Under the pieces are notes generated by a model. It worked only from the letters and a program-made list of their open reading frames with translations, did no database searches and had not been told where the DNA came from. 64,000 nt of DNA. Origin: Poecilobothrus nobilitatus (lineage: Eukaryota; Arthropoda; Insecta; Diptera; Dolichopodidae). The position numbers and the translations under genes were made by a program. This document shows, one piece after another, positions 1 to 12,454 of this stretch; position 1 is the stretch's first letter, and each line of letters begins with the position of its first letter. The stretch spans positions 176,388,200 to 176,452,199 of the forward strand of contig OX352774.1 in the NCBI GenBank assembly GCA_947095535.1. The letters are read 5' to 3'.

Positions 1-229
1 ATATAATATACATCTATACTCTTATCATTCATTCACTAGTGACATATACGATATGTAAATAAACATGATATTATATAAGTATGTATATATATTAATATCA
101 TATAAATAAAAATTCTTCAAGCAACCGTTATGTTGTTTATTTATTTACATTTTTATGTACTACGCACTATATCCTCAACAATTTCAAATTATCGAGTAAA
201 ACAAAATGGAAAAAATTTGTTAAAGAAAT
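1..229. other. AT-rich sequence, no gene
   Basis: This is simple AT-rich sequence with short ATA/TAT runs. I see no open frame of note and no repeat that recurs clearly in the window. It leads into the F1 element copy that follows. Confidence 0.5.
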
Positions 230-1007
230 TTGTTAGAAAATTTGAAAAAATCAAGTAACACTTTCGTCAATTATAAAGTAACCCTATATTATTAATTAAA
301 AAAAGTTGTTAACAGAAATAAAAATATAATGCTGGAGCTTTAACTTTTGTGTATTACTTCAAAAAAATTTTAACAGGTGTTCAAGTTACAGGTGTTTAAA
401 AATAGGAAATTTTCAGTTTTTGACCCCTTACAGCTCCTAAAAGGGGGAAGATACAAAAAAAATTTCTGAAATGACTCATACTAATTTTCAAAGATCTAAC
501 TTCTGTCAAAATGTCAAGTTTCCAACTTTAACCGTTTAGAAGATGGAAGGGTTAAAGAATTTTGCAAAATTTGAGTTTCGCATAACGGTAAATTAAGACA
601 CCGTATGCCAAAAATATATATTTATTGTATATATACTTTTAAAGCTAATAAAAGTAGTAATCGTTTGGCGTTTTCAAAATGAAGATATAACTTATACAAC
701 TTGTGCTATAACAATTTAAATATAGAGCTTTTTTGAACCTTTGGGGAGCTGTAGCTCCGTAACGGGTGGAGCTACAAAAAAAAGTTATTAAAAATAAAAT
801 TAATATTTTTGTGAGATCTATCAGTAGTTAAAATTTCATAGCTCTATTGCAAAAAAAATGTGGAGATCTAAAAGTTAGGTGTTCGAGAGCTACCCTAAGG
901 CTTGGTCCAAACTCAACCAAAAAAAATAGGGAACCTACAAATTACTCCCAAAATATTTTGTGTAAATTTCAAAATTCTAGCTTTCTTAGTTTTTGAGTTA
1001 GCGTGCT

Positions 1008-1030
1008 GACGGACGGACGGACGGACGGAC
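1008..1030 (+). repeat. (GGAC)5 proto-microsatellite in F1 tail
   Basis: Five perfect GGAC repeats preceded by GAC. The same kind of tract recurs in the tails of the F1, F2 and 147-bp-repeat elements, so it is part of the element rather than a chance microsatellite. Confidence 0.9.
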
Positions 1031-1134
1031 TTGGCTCAAAAGTCTTAGAATTTTTTTCTGATCCGATCCATACCTTTGAAGGTATATCTAGCTCGCTTAT
1101 TTCGAGGTGTTACAAACGGAGGAGTAATTTTATT

Positions 1135-1159
1135 ATACCCGATCCTATCGTACGGGTAT
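1135..1159 (+). repeat. terminal hairpin of F1 copy
   Basis: ATACCCG (1135-1141) pairs with CGGGTAT (1153-1159) around an 11-base loop. The motif 'cgggtataatatcgttcaa' is then repeated at about 1153 and 1181, a small local duplication. A similar hairpin closes the 147-bp-repeat element at 38129-38155. Confidence 0.7.
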
Positions 1160-1160
1160 A

Positions 1161-2394
1161 ATATCGTTCAAAAAGATCGTTCGGGTATAATATCGTTCAA
1201 TAAGTATCGTTCAAAAAGATATTACAGAGGAAAATTGGGATGAGGACCACAAAAAACAAACATTTCCTATTATAGGAAACAAAACTTATATATTCTACAT
1301 ATGTAAAAAACTGGAACTTTATTACATATATTGAAGACATATATAATATAAGACTTTTTAAATAATTGAAGGAAAAAAAAAATTAAAATTGGAAAATTCA
1401 TCACCTCAAATGCTCAAAACAAAGAAAGGATGAAATTATTTGCATCAATTGTGTCTACTTATATGACTTTTGTATATGTATAGTACTTTTCATTACAGAA
1501 GAGGAATATATGTACATGCTAGAAGCAAAAAATAGATGACGAAGACGAGAGAGGTTACAAGTTGTGTTTGTGATTGATGATATTATATGCATTAAATTGT
1601 CCATTTCAAAGAATCAATTATCTATTGATTACAATAATCGGAGACAAATTTTTACACATTTGTTAGTATATGTATAAATATATTTATTTATAAATAAAGA
1701 AAAAAAAAACTCAATGATGGTCATTACTTTCAAGAAAATTATATTAATCTATAGACTTGACGAAATGATCCTTTAAATAATAAAAAAATATTGATTTACA
1801 TTTAATATTCAACTTCGTTTCCTTTTAGTTTTTTTTTTTTAATGAAAATTGAAAATGTCCCAGCTTTAATAAGGTCAATGTTGTTAATATGTTAATTTGG
1901 AATTAGAGATAAATCATTCATATAAGGATAAAATTTATTATATTCTAAAGATTTTCTTTTAAATCAATCACAGAAAAGTATTTTTAAATATTTAATTCAA
2001 CATTTATATGAATTTTTCTGTCCTTATCAGAAATAATTTTCGAAAATAAAAATCAAAATTATAGAATTTTTATTAAGTTAATACTTAAGATATCAATTGT
2101 TTTTTTGTTTTAAAAAATAATCATCATTTAAGAAAAGAAGAATTTATAAGACACCAAACCACCAACTTTAATAAAAATAATATAATCTAATTTATTTTTA
2201 ATGTAAGACAAATGCAAAACTAATGAAAATTTAAATTGTTAATCAATCCTTTTTATTTTATGTTTCCATTTTTTCTGTTGTATTGCTGTCATATTTGGTA
2301 ACGTCAAAATATAATAAATTGTAAATTATTTGATTGATAATAGATAATACGAATGCTAGATATTCTTAGGACTTCTATATTGTATATTAAAGTA
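1161..2394. other. AT-rich intergenic or intronic sequence
   Basis: After the duplicated 'atcgttcaa' motifs the sequence is AT-rich with poly-A and poly-T runs. I could not match any part of it to a repeat elsewhere in the window, and no open frame looks coding. Confidence 0.4.
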
Positions 2395-2720
2395 CAAAAA
2401 AACTGGGTCAAAACCACTGCGAAAGAAGGTTGGTTTCGATCCTCGTTACATACGAAGGATTTTTGGTGTCAGAAAGTAAAAAGGCGATGCTTAGAGAGCC
2501 TGATGCTTAAAGAGCATGCGGAGTAGAACAAGGTAGCAGCGAATAAATCTATGTAGGAGGCGGAGACAGCACATCATGTTCTGTTGTAATTCCCACTTTT
2601 GGAATCTAAAAGGAGGAGAATTTCATCGAAAAACAAAAAAAAAAAAAAAAATAGGGATTGCGCAAGCAGGAAACGATTCATGAAGGGTACTGATTGGTCC
2701 GATAGGACCCTGTAAATGAC
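2395..2720. other. island of higher G+C, unclassified
   Basis: This stretch is visibly richer in G and C than its surroundings and contains short duplications ('gatgctta.agagc.tg' twice near 2487-2516). A 'ggtttcgatcctcg' string resembles a tRNA B box, but no A box stands at the right distance. The 80-codon minus-strand frame here is split by a poly-A tract read as phenylalanines. It is probably an old transposon remnant; no class can be assigned. Confidence 0.35.
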
Positions 2721-5700
2721 GAGTGTATCACTGAATATTTTTAATTTGGAAGAAATATTTTCATTTTTATACTTAAATTTCAATTTAATTCTTATCTTTC
2801 TTATACTTCTATGCATATAATATATAACAATAGATGTGTAAGATTATATTATGTATAATTAATGTACTTTTTTTTTTTATTTTTTAATAGTTTTTGTTAA
2901 AAGTTTGCTAAAATGTTCGTCCAACCAATTCACTTCAAATATAATGATCCTTTTTATTTCTATCCTTAAAAATGGGTTTTTCTTTAAATACTTTATTTTC
3001 TTATACATCGTTTCAAGTTATTTTTGATTGGTTTTTATTTTTTTTTTTGAAAGAAAAGAAAAATGTTCTTAATATCTTCTTCTAATAATAGTGTTTTTTC
3101 TTGTTTTTGCTTTCTTAAACTATTTATTACTTGTAAGAGTTTATACAAATGAAATAATGTTTTAAAAAATTTCATGTGTTAGAAAGAAAAAGTAAATGCA
3201 AAAAAGAAAAGAAAAAGAAGAGAAATTACTGTCAGTCTTCGGTTCATTACTTTTACAAGTAATAAGATCTTAATTGAGTTCCATTAAATATAATAAAACG
3301 AACGAACGATTCATTTTTTTTAAATTGTAGTTGCTTTTTCTTTTTTACAATCCTTGTATAAAAAGAAAACGTTCACATTGTGGTTTTTGTTGAACGATCA
3401 AAGATCATAAAATTATTTTTTTTTACTATTATTAAGAAAGGATAAGGTTACATTTAAAAGTGAAAAAAATCAAATATAATGTAGTTGTTATAAAATAATA
3501 ATTTCTTTTATAACAGATTAATTATATAGAAAACGCCATAAAATATGCAATTTTTAGGATTAATTTAAATGGATGTTGGATGTTGGGATGTAACGGTTAT
3601 AAAAGATATCAAAATATGGTTATAAAAGATATGTAAAGTAATTTTAATTTTAATTATTTTGGATTTACAATTTATGAATTTACAGCAGGATGGAAATGGA
3701 GAGAATATGAAACATTCTAGGTATCATTAATGAATGAGAAACACTTGTGTAACCATCATACTTCTTCAATCGTCAAACGCTTAGACGTTTTGAGTGTAAG
3801 TAAAAATAACTTTCCATCTTAAAATCTTCTGCAGGTCTATAAAATCTATATTCGACTACAACTTGAATATAATATACATATTTTCGCAGATGTGCCCATT
3901 ACTATTCTTCTGTGCTTAAATAATATTTACCCAATGAAATCAAATGCTTGTTAAACAGTTCAAGGTCATAAATATACGGTAGAGCTTATTCGAACGAATG
4001 TATAATAAAAATCTCTGACTACCATCATTTGTGTTTTGCGATTTATACAAGTCAAAGAGCCTGTGATCAACAAGTTTCTCTTACAATACTTATACCATCC
4101 CATTCTCCCAATCCCAATCTTAAGAAAATTTCCTTATTCTTATCCTTCCTATCTCTTACTTACAGCATACTGAGAAATTAATTAAGGAAATCACCCCATT
4201 AAATTGACTATAGAGGTGGTTAGTCTATTAAGTACAAATGTAAAGATTTTCTTTGTATCTTTTAAAGATTAGAACCTTTCTCAGAAAAAAGTGAATAGTT
4301 TTAAATTTTGTTTAAATGGAAAGGAAAAAGTATTAAGATATTTTTGCTATTTCGAATGTGTGTTTAAATTATGTAAAGATGAATTGTATAAAAACAATGT
4401 AAAAGATTTGATAATTTTATATGATAGTATTATACAAAATGTATCGAACTTACATCTAAAAAGTTTATTACCATCCCGACAACATTGATATTAATATGTA
4501 TTTTAAATATGATATAAGTATACCTAAAGTACACTAATTAGGAAAAACTATTGGTGGTTATTAAAATGAATTTGGGCTTCTATCTATCGTAAGAATAGGC
4601 TAAAGTTAGATTTAATAAGATTAGGTATTTTATTATTTTAAAAAAAAAAACATTTTTTTAATGTAACAAAAGGAAGATAATTGTATTTAGCAAGATTAAT
4701 GGTACCTTTATAATCTTATAATATTAAGATATTTAATTGATATTATTCTTAATAACCTTTTTTCAAAAATATTTGAGATGAACTAAATCTGGATATATAC
4801 CCAGGCCTGGCGGAAGGCATATAATAATCAGATTTTCCCCATTTTATGTTTTCAAATCTAGTAAAATTGAAAAATGTTAGCAAAACTTAATATTCCGAAA
4901 CAAAAAATTGTAATCGTTAAAGATACTTGAAGTTTTTTTTTTTTTTTAAGCAGAATAAGTGTTAACATTAAGGATACTTACACTTTTTTTGTAAGTTTAT
5001 TATACTTTGAGTTTTCAGCGATAGATTCTTTTTGAAAACACGTAAATTTTAAACTTTTTCTTTACTGACATATAGTATATATACTTTACTATTAAATAAT
5101 ATAAAAAATAATAATTTTTTTTAAGTATTTTAATTAAAATATATTTTACGTAATCCAATATAAAGTTACAAAAAAAAAAGAAACACTACTGAAAAGGTTA
5201 AAAATAATTTTTACTTGTTTTGGGCTTGCCAGGGCTTACGAATCGTAAAAACATTCTTTTTTTTTTTAAAAAAAAATTGAAAATAAATAAATTTGAAGTA
5301 GCAGCAAAATTAAGAATTGCAGAGAAAATGTAGAAAATTTATTTTTTTTTTAAATCCTTTAATGCTTTTTCTTTCATATTTTTGCATTCACAATAAGCAA
5401 ATAGTTGCTGTGCATATTATTCAATTGAAATAAAAAAAACTTTAACACTTTAAAAAACTTGTCAGTTTTCTACATTTTTAAGCTAAGCATATAACTTATT
5501 TCGTTTGTTAATAAAATGTCTGTCAAAAAAGAAAATTAAAAAATTAAAAAAAAAGGAAAACCTGTAATGAAATATTTTAATATTATATTAAAATAACTAT
5601 TCTGTATTAACTAAAATTCTTTTAAAATTTTACCGCCTGTCAAAAACAAAAAACAAAAAATTATAACAGAAATAATTTGTCATAAAGTTACTCTTCATTT

Positions 5701-7059
5701 TTTCTGTTATAATTTTGATTTTGTTTTTTTTTTTCAATCCTAACTAGACGGCAACACAGTAACATATAAAAACAAAAACAAAAATTTATTTAAAATTATA
5801 TTTTGCATATTATATACATATTTTATTTTACTCAACTTTCGTTTGCTTTCGTTCTCTTCCCCTCATTTGCATAAATTTTAAATTGCCTTAATCCTTTAAA
5901 TCACTGTCAAAAAACACATTCATCTCGTAAAGTATATCCTGTCAGCAAAAGGATACTTTTTTTATTTTCGTTTTTTAATTTTGAATAGCGAAAACAAAAA
6001 AAAAAAATAAAACAACAAAAAAGAAAAATAAATAATATTTAAGCTAAAATTTCTTATTTTTGCACTTTCGTCCTTTTTTGTAACTGTAAATGATTTTTTT
6101 TTTTCGTTGTTCCTAGTTTTATACATTACATTGTACGCTTCTGGGCTTTAAACACAAAAAAGAAAAAAAGTGTATACAAAAAACTTTTTGTAACGGAAAG
6201 GACATCCGAGGTCAAAGTGTATATAATACACTTAAACAATGCAACATAATACATATTAGTATTTTTTTTTTTCTTAGTTTTTACATGTGTTAGTTTTGTA
6301 TGTGTGTTTATGAAGGTATAGATATTATATTCTTTTTGTTATAAATTGTATCTTTTTATTTTTTTTTGCTTAGTAAAAAACTACTAACGTTTTTTTATGC
6401 TTTTGAACAAACAATTTTAGGATAACCAAAACAGAGTTAATTTTTTAGATGTCAACTTTATTATTTTATTATTATTGTTGTTTCTTTTGTTTAATAAACA
6501 TTTAACATCTTTGGAGAAAAAATGAAAATTTAAAAATAAAAGTGTTAGTTAAAATTTAATAAGTAAGTTGAAATTTAAATAAAAAAAGTAAACTGAGTTA
6601 AAATCTAATTGAGAAAGAGATCAGACAATAATGTTTTTTTTAGTTTTATGGACAATTTTTTCCTAGTTAAAAGTGGTACTGAAGTTTCATATTATATTCT
6701 GTAAGCAATTTTTAGCACATTTTAGCAAGTTTTTAGCAAAATTTTTAAAAAATTTGCTTATTAGTTAACTAATCAATTTGTGTATTCGTCAGTTTATAAA
6801 ATTTTTACATCGTTTATTATGGGGTAATTAAATTTTAATCATGAAAAGGTGTCATTAAAAATTAATTTTGTAGAAGAATTCTTTTATGTAGCACCACATA
6901 TTATAAAGCGACAACCATAGTTTGGGGGAGGGGTACTTTAGTTGTGTTTTTAAATGTTTATTTCAAGTTCTTCTATTTTCTTTTTCAAACTAAGAACGCC
7001 AAATGACATGAAATGTTTTTTTATTACTTTATGAATTAAACGTTTTTGGCACTTATTAT
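2721..7059. other. long AT-rich stretch without recognisable genes
   Basis: This is more than 4 kb of AT-rich sequence with many A/T homopolymers of 8-12 bases. The only longer frame (65 codons, 4291-4488) has no recognisable motif and its composition simply follows the background. No repeat shared with other parts of the window was found. Confidence 0.45.
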
Positions 7060-7300
7060 TTAAATTTACCGTTATTTTAAACTAAACTTTTGCTACAGAT
7101 TCCACCGTGTCTGCGGAAGGCTGTTAGTTAGACTTAGAACATTAAAATTTTGAGAAAATCAAAATCTTTGAGAATAAACTTACTGAGTAAAAAAATGTTT
7201 ATTTCCTTCTGCTTAACAACTTTTAAGCTTCAAATATTAAATATTCATTATTTTGAAACACCTACGTGCAACTTGAATATTTGTGTAAATTAGTTGTAAA
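7060..7300 (-). mobile_element. F1 fragment, reverse orientation
   Basis: Read on the minus strand this carries 'aacggtaaatttaaat' (7060-7077 region) and, further on, the 'gttggagctttaat' landmark near 7315. Both are in the order expected for F1, but with the middle strongly diverged. Both ends are missing. Confidence 0.5.
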
Positions 7301-7789
7301 TAAGATATAAAAATTAAAGCTCCAACAAAATATGTATTTATTTTCTTATTTTATTCAAATAACGTATAATGAAAATTACAAAATTAAACATACATTAAAA
7401 TTCAAATATAAGCTTATACAACTATTAAATATTAGTAATAGTTTTACATGTGTTAGGGATTTGCGGTTGTACTCTAAACTTTAAATACTAGCGTTAGTCT
7501 ATCATAAGCACGAATAGAAATTATAAATTTCTTTGGGAATTTTAAGAAAGAAAATAATCTAATGAGTTTGTCATTCAGGGAAATATTAATTTCAACAGAG
7601 ATTTTCCGCTAAAATAATAAGTATATACAAACATTTTCTGAGGTAACTTATGCTAAATCTAAAAGATTTTTCTTCTTTTAAAATTTTAAGATTCTATTTA
7701 GAAGCTTTTTAGAAGCTTCCTTCATAGCTATATGAAAGGACAAAAATCTTCTAAATTTTATTTTAACATAACAATAAATTTTAATACTA
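7301..7789. other. AT-rich sequence with a small duplication
   Basis: AT-rich sequence. A short direct duplication 'tagaagctttt/tagaagcttcc' lies near 7699-7720. No gene is visible. Confidence 0.35.
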
Positions 7790-7905
7790 AATTGAAAAAA
7801 ATTGTGCTATTTTGATATTGGCTTAAAGCTAAGAAAATGTTCTGTTGTTTGGCGTTTTTAGATTGCAAAAATGCTATAAGCAGAACCTTAAATATTATAC
7901 ACATT
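7790..7905 (+). mobile_element. F1 internal fragment
   Basis: The 'ttttgatattggctta' and 'ctgttgtttggcgttttta' blocks match the centre of F1 (compare 46632-46690). The copy stops just before the palindromic element at 7921, so that element may have inserted into it. Confidence 0.6.
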
Positions 7906-7920
7906 GGGCTACAAAAAGGT

Positions 7921-8131
7921 CACGAAGAACGGAGGTGATAGAGAAGTTCATAACAAGCAGAAAATTGTTCTGAAGGGGGAGTTGTTACAGGGGCAATGAT
8001 GTTGTTATTTCTTTAAAAAGTTAACGAAATTACTTTGGAAGCCATTATCTCGGGCACCGTTAGAAATAGACCTCCCCTTGAGAACAATTTTTAGTTTGTT
8101 ATGAACTTCTCTATCACCTCCGTTCTTCGCG
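7921..8131. mobile_element. 211-bp palindromic (fold-back/MITE) element
   Basis: The two arms, 7921-7979 and 8074-8131, are inverted copies of each other over about 58 bases with only a few mismatches. Each begins with 'cgaagaacggaggtgatag' read inward. The loop of ~95 bp encodes nothing. Size and structure fit a non-autonomous fold-back or MITE-type DNA element. No clear target-site duplication is seen, partly because the right flank (8132-8166) has degenerated into short repeats. Confidence 0.85.
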
Positions 8132-8168
8132 ATCTTCGATCTTCCTCCGTTCTTCGATCTTCGCGAGT
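8126..8168. repeat. short direct repeats at the palindrome's right end
   Basis: The string 'ctccgttcttcg' occurs at the end of the palindrome arm and again about 26 bases downstream. Between and after them are repeated 'cgatcttcg' words. The terminal sequence of the arm appears to have been re-duplicated locally. Confidence 0.7.
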
Positions 8169-10890
8169 TTCAGACTTTTATACTATGTGGAAGATCCATT
8201 AAAAACTATTGTTACAAAGTACAAAAAAATAAATAAAAAGTATTATACTATAAAACGTCATGTATAATATAATAAATTAATTTTAAAAAAAAAGAAGAAA
8301 AAAAAATTAATTATGTATTTATTTTGCTTATTAATAAAATCAAATAAAAAAAATATTTTTTTAATATCGCAACCATTTTTTTTAAATTTTTCTATTATGA
8401 ATAAATTATAAAATATTTTGGATAATGTAATCCCCTTGACTTTTATATAAAATCAAATTTATGAGTTGTTCTCAAAGTAAATAAGATATATTAACATTTA
8501 TATGTATTATTTTATTCCAAGTTTGATTTATTTATTCTAAGTTTATGTCAGTTGCAGTTGTCAGTAGTAGCATTTTTGACACCTTGAAGTTATTTCAATA
8601 TTAATAACTATATTTTTTTTTTATTATGACAAATTATTATAAACTTTATTTGAATTTTATTTAGACTTTATTTTAAACTTTGGCGTCGACTACCAACATC
8701 AAACCAATGTAAATAATTATTTTGAGTTGTAATAGCGCGACCGTCGCTGCAAATTTAATTGAAAATTTTGAAGTTCTAACAGAGAATTATCAAAATGGAT
8801 ACATTTTTTATCTGCAGGTTATTGTAAACAAAGAAAGTAGTTTAACAACTGTACCTCTAGAAATCGCATCATTATAATTATAGTAAAGCTACAAGGTAAT
8901 TGGTAGCTGTAATAGTGATTGTGGTTTAGTGCCAGCGTTATTATAGCTAAGGCATTTTTTATTGTACATACATATTTAAAATAAATGTTCAGACTTTCAA
9001 TTCATTGTTCAGTCTCGATATTTCTCGATCAGAAAACATCAAAAATGTGGTAGCGTAATTTTTTTTTAAATTTTAAGGATTTGGTTTATTTTTTTATTTT
9101 TTTTGTTTTGCATAAGGAAATTAGTTTTAGTTTAATTTTTTGATTTTGATTTGAACAGAGATTATTTGTCACTTTTTTAAAATATCCCTAAAAAATGTTA
9201 ATAAAAAATATACTTAAGTGTATTATTTATTAATAAATAAATTGAAAATCTAAGTGGTGTGTAAGTAAATTTTTTTTTTTTTTTGATATGCAACCACTTT
9301 TCTTTTTTAGGTCACATCCTTTTAACTGTATACACTGAGTTACTGAAACTGAAAAACATGTGTTATAATATTTACTTATTTGTTTTTTTATCATTCATTT
9401 TTTATTTAAAAATTTTTTTTTTGGTTTTTGGTTCACAAAATCACTGACCCAAATTTTTAAAATAAAAGAAAAAAATGACTTCAATTTAGACCAAAATAAA
9501 TTTATTTTATTTTATTTTTGGTTCTAAATATCTTCAATTTCTCAGTAATTTGGTTTTTACTTTATATACAACCAAAAAACACAAAAAAAAAAAATAACAA
9601 ATAAGAGTAAATTCATGATATTTTTCAAACCCTGAAATCAGCATTTATTATTTTTTTTTGTTTTTTTTTTTTTGTAGCATGAGAGAAAAAAAAAACAATC
9701 TATTACATATGCTATTCGTCGCACTCGTGTAAGAAAATTGCCATCGTAATCATCAAGGAAAAAAAAATAAAATAAAATGTATGTATTTGTTCTGCTTTTG
9801 TTCTTGAATATTTAGAAAGGAAATGGCAGCACGAGCAGCTCGACAAATGTTTGTGTATAAAATATAGTATTGTTTGTGCAATTTTTCAGTCTCCGTGTAT
9901 ATAATATGTATACCTACTCTAAAAAAAAAATTTATAAAATATTCGTTATATTATTTTAAAGTTTTATTGCACATAGTACAAGTTTTAAGTACTTATTAAC
10001 ATCGCAAAAACTTCTATCATTAGAAAACCAAATAACCTGCACATATTTGCATTTTCGGTGCCAGTCAAGCTTTTCAACAACATTAACCTTTAACCTTTTG
10101 CCAATCAACAACATTATCCTTTAATTATTCCTATATTATACTTAATCACATAGTGTTAAAATAAAGAAACAAATTAGTAAAAATAGTTCCCAAATATGGT
10201 TTAATTATGTTGGCCTGATCAACCCATTTGCATAGCATTGAAACAGAAAAGTAAAAACCACATGATCGAAATAATTTTAATTTTTTGTTTTAATGATTTT
10301 TCATGTGACAACAATTTTATTTTTTTTCTTTATTTCAAAATTTATATTAGCCTTGGCTTTAAGAATTTATAACAATGTCTGTAATTTATATATGTTTCAT
10401 AATTTTTATATAATTTTATTTTTATATTTGTCAATGTCTGCAAGTAATTTAAATAAAAAATTTAGGATTTCAAGGACCCGTATTTTGGTATATGAATAAA
10501 ATATTAATCTATATGTTTGCATGTTATTAATAGAAAGATGTATATATATACATTATATAATAAAATACACAAAAAAAAGAAAATTATATATAATGTACAT
10601 AAATATTTTTCATATTTTGCAAAGCGTGAAATATTTACTGTTGTACTTTCTATTAAAAACATAAAATCCGTTATATTAAGCTCGCATCCATATTTTGTTT
10701 CTTTTTTTTTTTTTTACTAATAAGTCGGTTCTTTTGTTTTTTTTTTAAAGCACTCACTTAAAGTTACTTTTAAAGTGATGCGATAATTTTTTTTCTTATA
10801 TACTTATCCACCATTTAACCAAATAAAATTGATATCATTAAAACGTTGACTAATTACTAGTAAAATGGTCTAATTTCTAAAACGAGGAGA
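8169..10890. other. AT-rich stretch, no supported gene
   Basis: Mostly AT-rich with T-runs near 9060, 9270 and 9650-9675. A richer patch at 8685-8760 ('cgcgaccgtcgctgc') and the exon-like island at 9816-9852 are the only departures. The two 67-68-codon frames at 10293-10720 are low-complexity and look like chance. Confidence 0.4.
9816..9852 (+). other. short G+C island, possible micro-exon
   Basis: About 37 bases near half G+C sit in a stretch that is otherwise strongly AT. They follow a T-rich run ending in TTTAG, as an acceptor site would, and precede GTGTAT, a weak donor. In the frame starting at the first base it would encode KGNGSTSSSTNV, which I do not recognise. With no second exon visible, this is a candidate only. 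A conserved non-coding element is the alternative. Confidence 0.15.
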
Positions 10891-11180
10891 GTGCAGTAGA
10901 GTGGACTGTGTCAACTCTAGGATATCCGTATGAACGTAATATATGTTGTTTTCATAAAACTTGATCATATTTTATAAAATTTCAGTTGTTTTAGTACTGA
11001 CGTTAATTACCGAGATATATTTAAGTAAATTTTTGAGTTGTGTAACAGTTAACCGGACCTGTTGCACCAGTATAACCAAATTTTACGGAAGTTATTGTCC
11101 TTAAACTTCATAATCTTTTGTAAGATTTCAGATGCTTAATTTCACTAACTTCCCAGATGTGCAAGCTACCTGTACCTACT
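10891..11180 (+). mobile_element. F2 dispersed element, 5' part
   Basis: This starts with 'gtgcagtagagtggactgtg' followed by 'tcaactctaggatatccgta', then 'ttaattaccgagatatattta' and 'ccaaattttacggaagttatt'. The same blocks occur in the same order at 18189, 50090 and, inverted, at 35487. It lacks the GGAC tail, so it is 3'-truncated. No coding capacity. Confidence 0.75.
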
Positions 11181-12227
11181 TTTGTTTTTTAGTTAATTCC
11201 TCTGCGACATAAATGTGATAAAGGAGCATTTTTTTCAAGGGTTGATTATAAATGCCGTAAGGAGGAATTATTCTTACGATGTGTGGGTTTTGAACCCTCT
11301 CGGTTCTTACCACTTACTACTAGCCTTGCAAGGCCCCAAGATTTTTTTAAAATCAATTTTATTATTTGTAAAAGAAAATTTTGAAAAAAAAAAATATATA
11401 TATATTTGGAAAATATTGAAAGAATCGGATGTTAGATTTAAACTGTTAGGTTTTATCAAGCTAACATAGAAAAATCTATCAAATACGTATTCGTTTAACA
11501 GCATTCAGTTCTTTAAATAATCTATGAAAAAACACATATTTTGAACGAAAACGTGAGCGAAAAATATGAAACTAGTAGAATAGATGATTAAAAATATGAA
11601 ACTATTTTCAGGATGATATTATTGATTTTATTGAGTTTAATTTTAGATATTATAGAACTGTAAGTACGTATGTTTTATTTTTTTACAGATATTGTATGCT
11701 GTGCTAAATTTTTCCGTATGGAATATTTCCACCATTTAATAAGTACAAAATATCCTATGTAAGTATTAAACAATTTTTAATAAAATCTATAAATAATATT
11801 CATTAATTAAATTTAAAAAAATGAAACATTTACTGTACATACACATATAGACATAAATAAATTATACTTTTGAAAAAATATGTGATGTATATCTGTTAAG
11901 AGCAATAATGTTTTTCTCTGTAAATTTAATTTCAAATAAGATAAATACATTCTAAAAATAAAAATTATATCGGTTTAATTTCCTATTTTTGGCGTATTGG
12001 CCCACCCTCCTTATCATATACATAAATTCAAAAACAAAAAAAAATTCTCTAAAAAACTTATTAAGAAAAATTATACTTGAAATATTCTAAAAAAAACATT
12101 AAATATTAATTTTATAAAATGATTTAAAACGAAAATTCGTTTTTCTTCAAATTATAAAAAAGAATTACTTAACAGTTTCGGAAAAAAATCCATTTACCTC
12201 ATTGCCCTACGCTCAGGGATTTAGGGA
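11181..12227. other. AT-rich sequence without recognisable gene
   Basis: The 84-codon plus-strand frame at 11215-11469 and its antisense overlap at 11307-11504 have no recognisable motif and end in low-complexity lysine or phenylalanine runs. I regard both as chance. The rest is simple AT-rich sequence. Confidence 0.35.
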
Positions 12228-12454
12228 GGGATTTTAGAATTCAATTAAAAATCAGGATTATACGGCTTTTACAGAATATTTAGATATATGCATATGCGAG
12301 TTTCTGAATAAGGAAAGATTTTAAAGTTTGTTACAAAATTAGGGTTAAACGCTTTTTCCAGAATATATATATAATCCTCCTAATTCATATGCATATATCT
12401 AAATATTCTGTATAAGGTGTATAATCCTGATTTTGAGTTTAATTCTAAAATCCC
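12228..12454. mobile_element. 227-bp palindromic element with 69-bp arms (F3)
   Basis: The left arm (12228-12296) and right arm (12386-12454) are near-perfect inverted copies. They begin 'gggattttagaatt', pass through 'aaaatcaggattata' and end in 'tatatgcatatg'. The 89-bp centre contains 'aaacgctttttccagaatat', a phrase recurring in diverged form near 23868, 31280, 40090, 41130 and 63740. It encodes nothing. I call the family F3; it is probably a fold-back DNA element. Confidence 0.85.

Larger units (their letters stand above)
230..1160 (+). mobile_element. F1 dispersed element, copy with intact tail
   Basis: This is a copy of the commonest repeat family in the window, called F1 here. Shared landmarks with the other copies are 'tggagctttaa' near 335, an 'aaaaataggaaattttcag' block near 398, 'cataacggtaaatt' near 580, 'ggcgttttcaaa' near 667 and 'ggagctgtagctccgtaac' near 745. 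The 3' end has a GGAC tract (1008-1030), a core, 'tatctagctcgctt' and a terminal hairpin. It encodes nothing recognisable and is probably non-autonomous. The tail matches the layout of mini-me/DINE-like non-autonomous elements of flies, which is an inference from memory of that family. The 5' limit is approximate because the first ~100 bases are diverged. Confidence 0.75.

Noticed and set aside
2430..2460. tRNA-like B box ('ggtttcgatcctcg')
   Set aside because: No A box at the right spacing and no similarity to the SINE family in this window.
11215..11504. Overlapping frames on both strands
   Set aside because: No recognisable motif; both end in low-complexity runs typical of AT-rich DNA.
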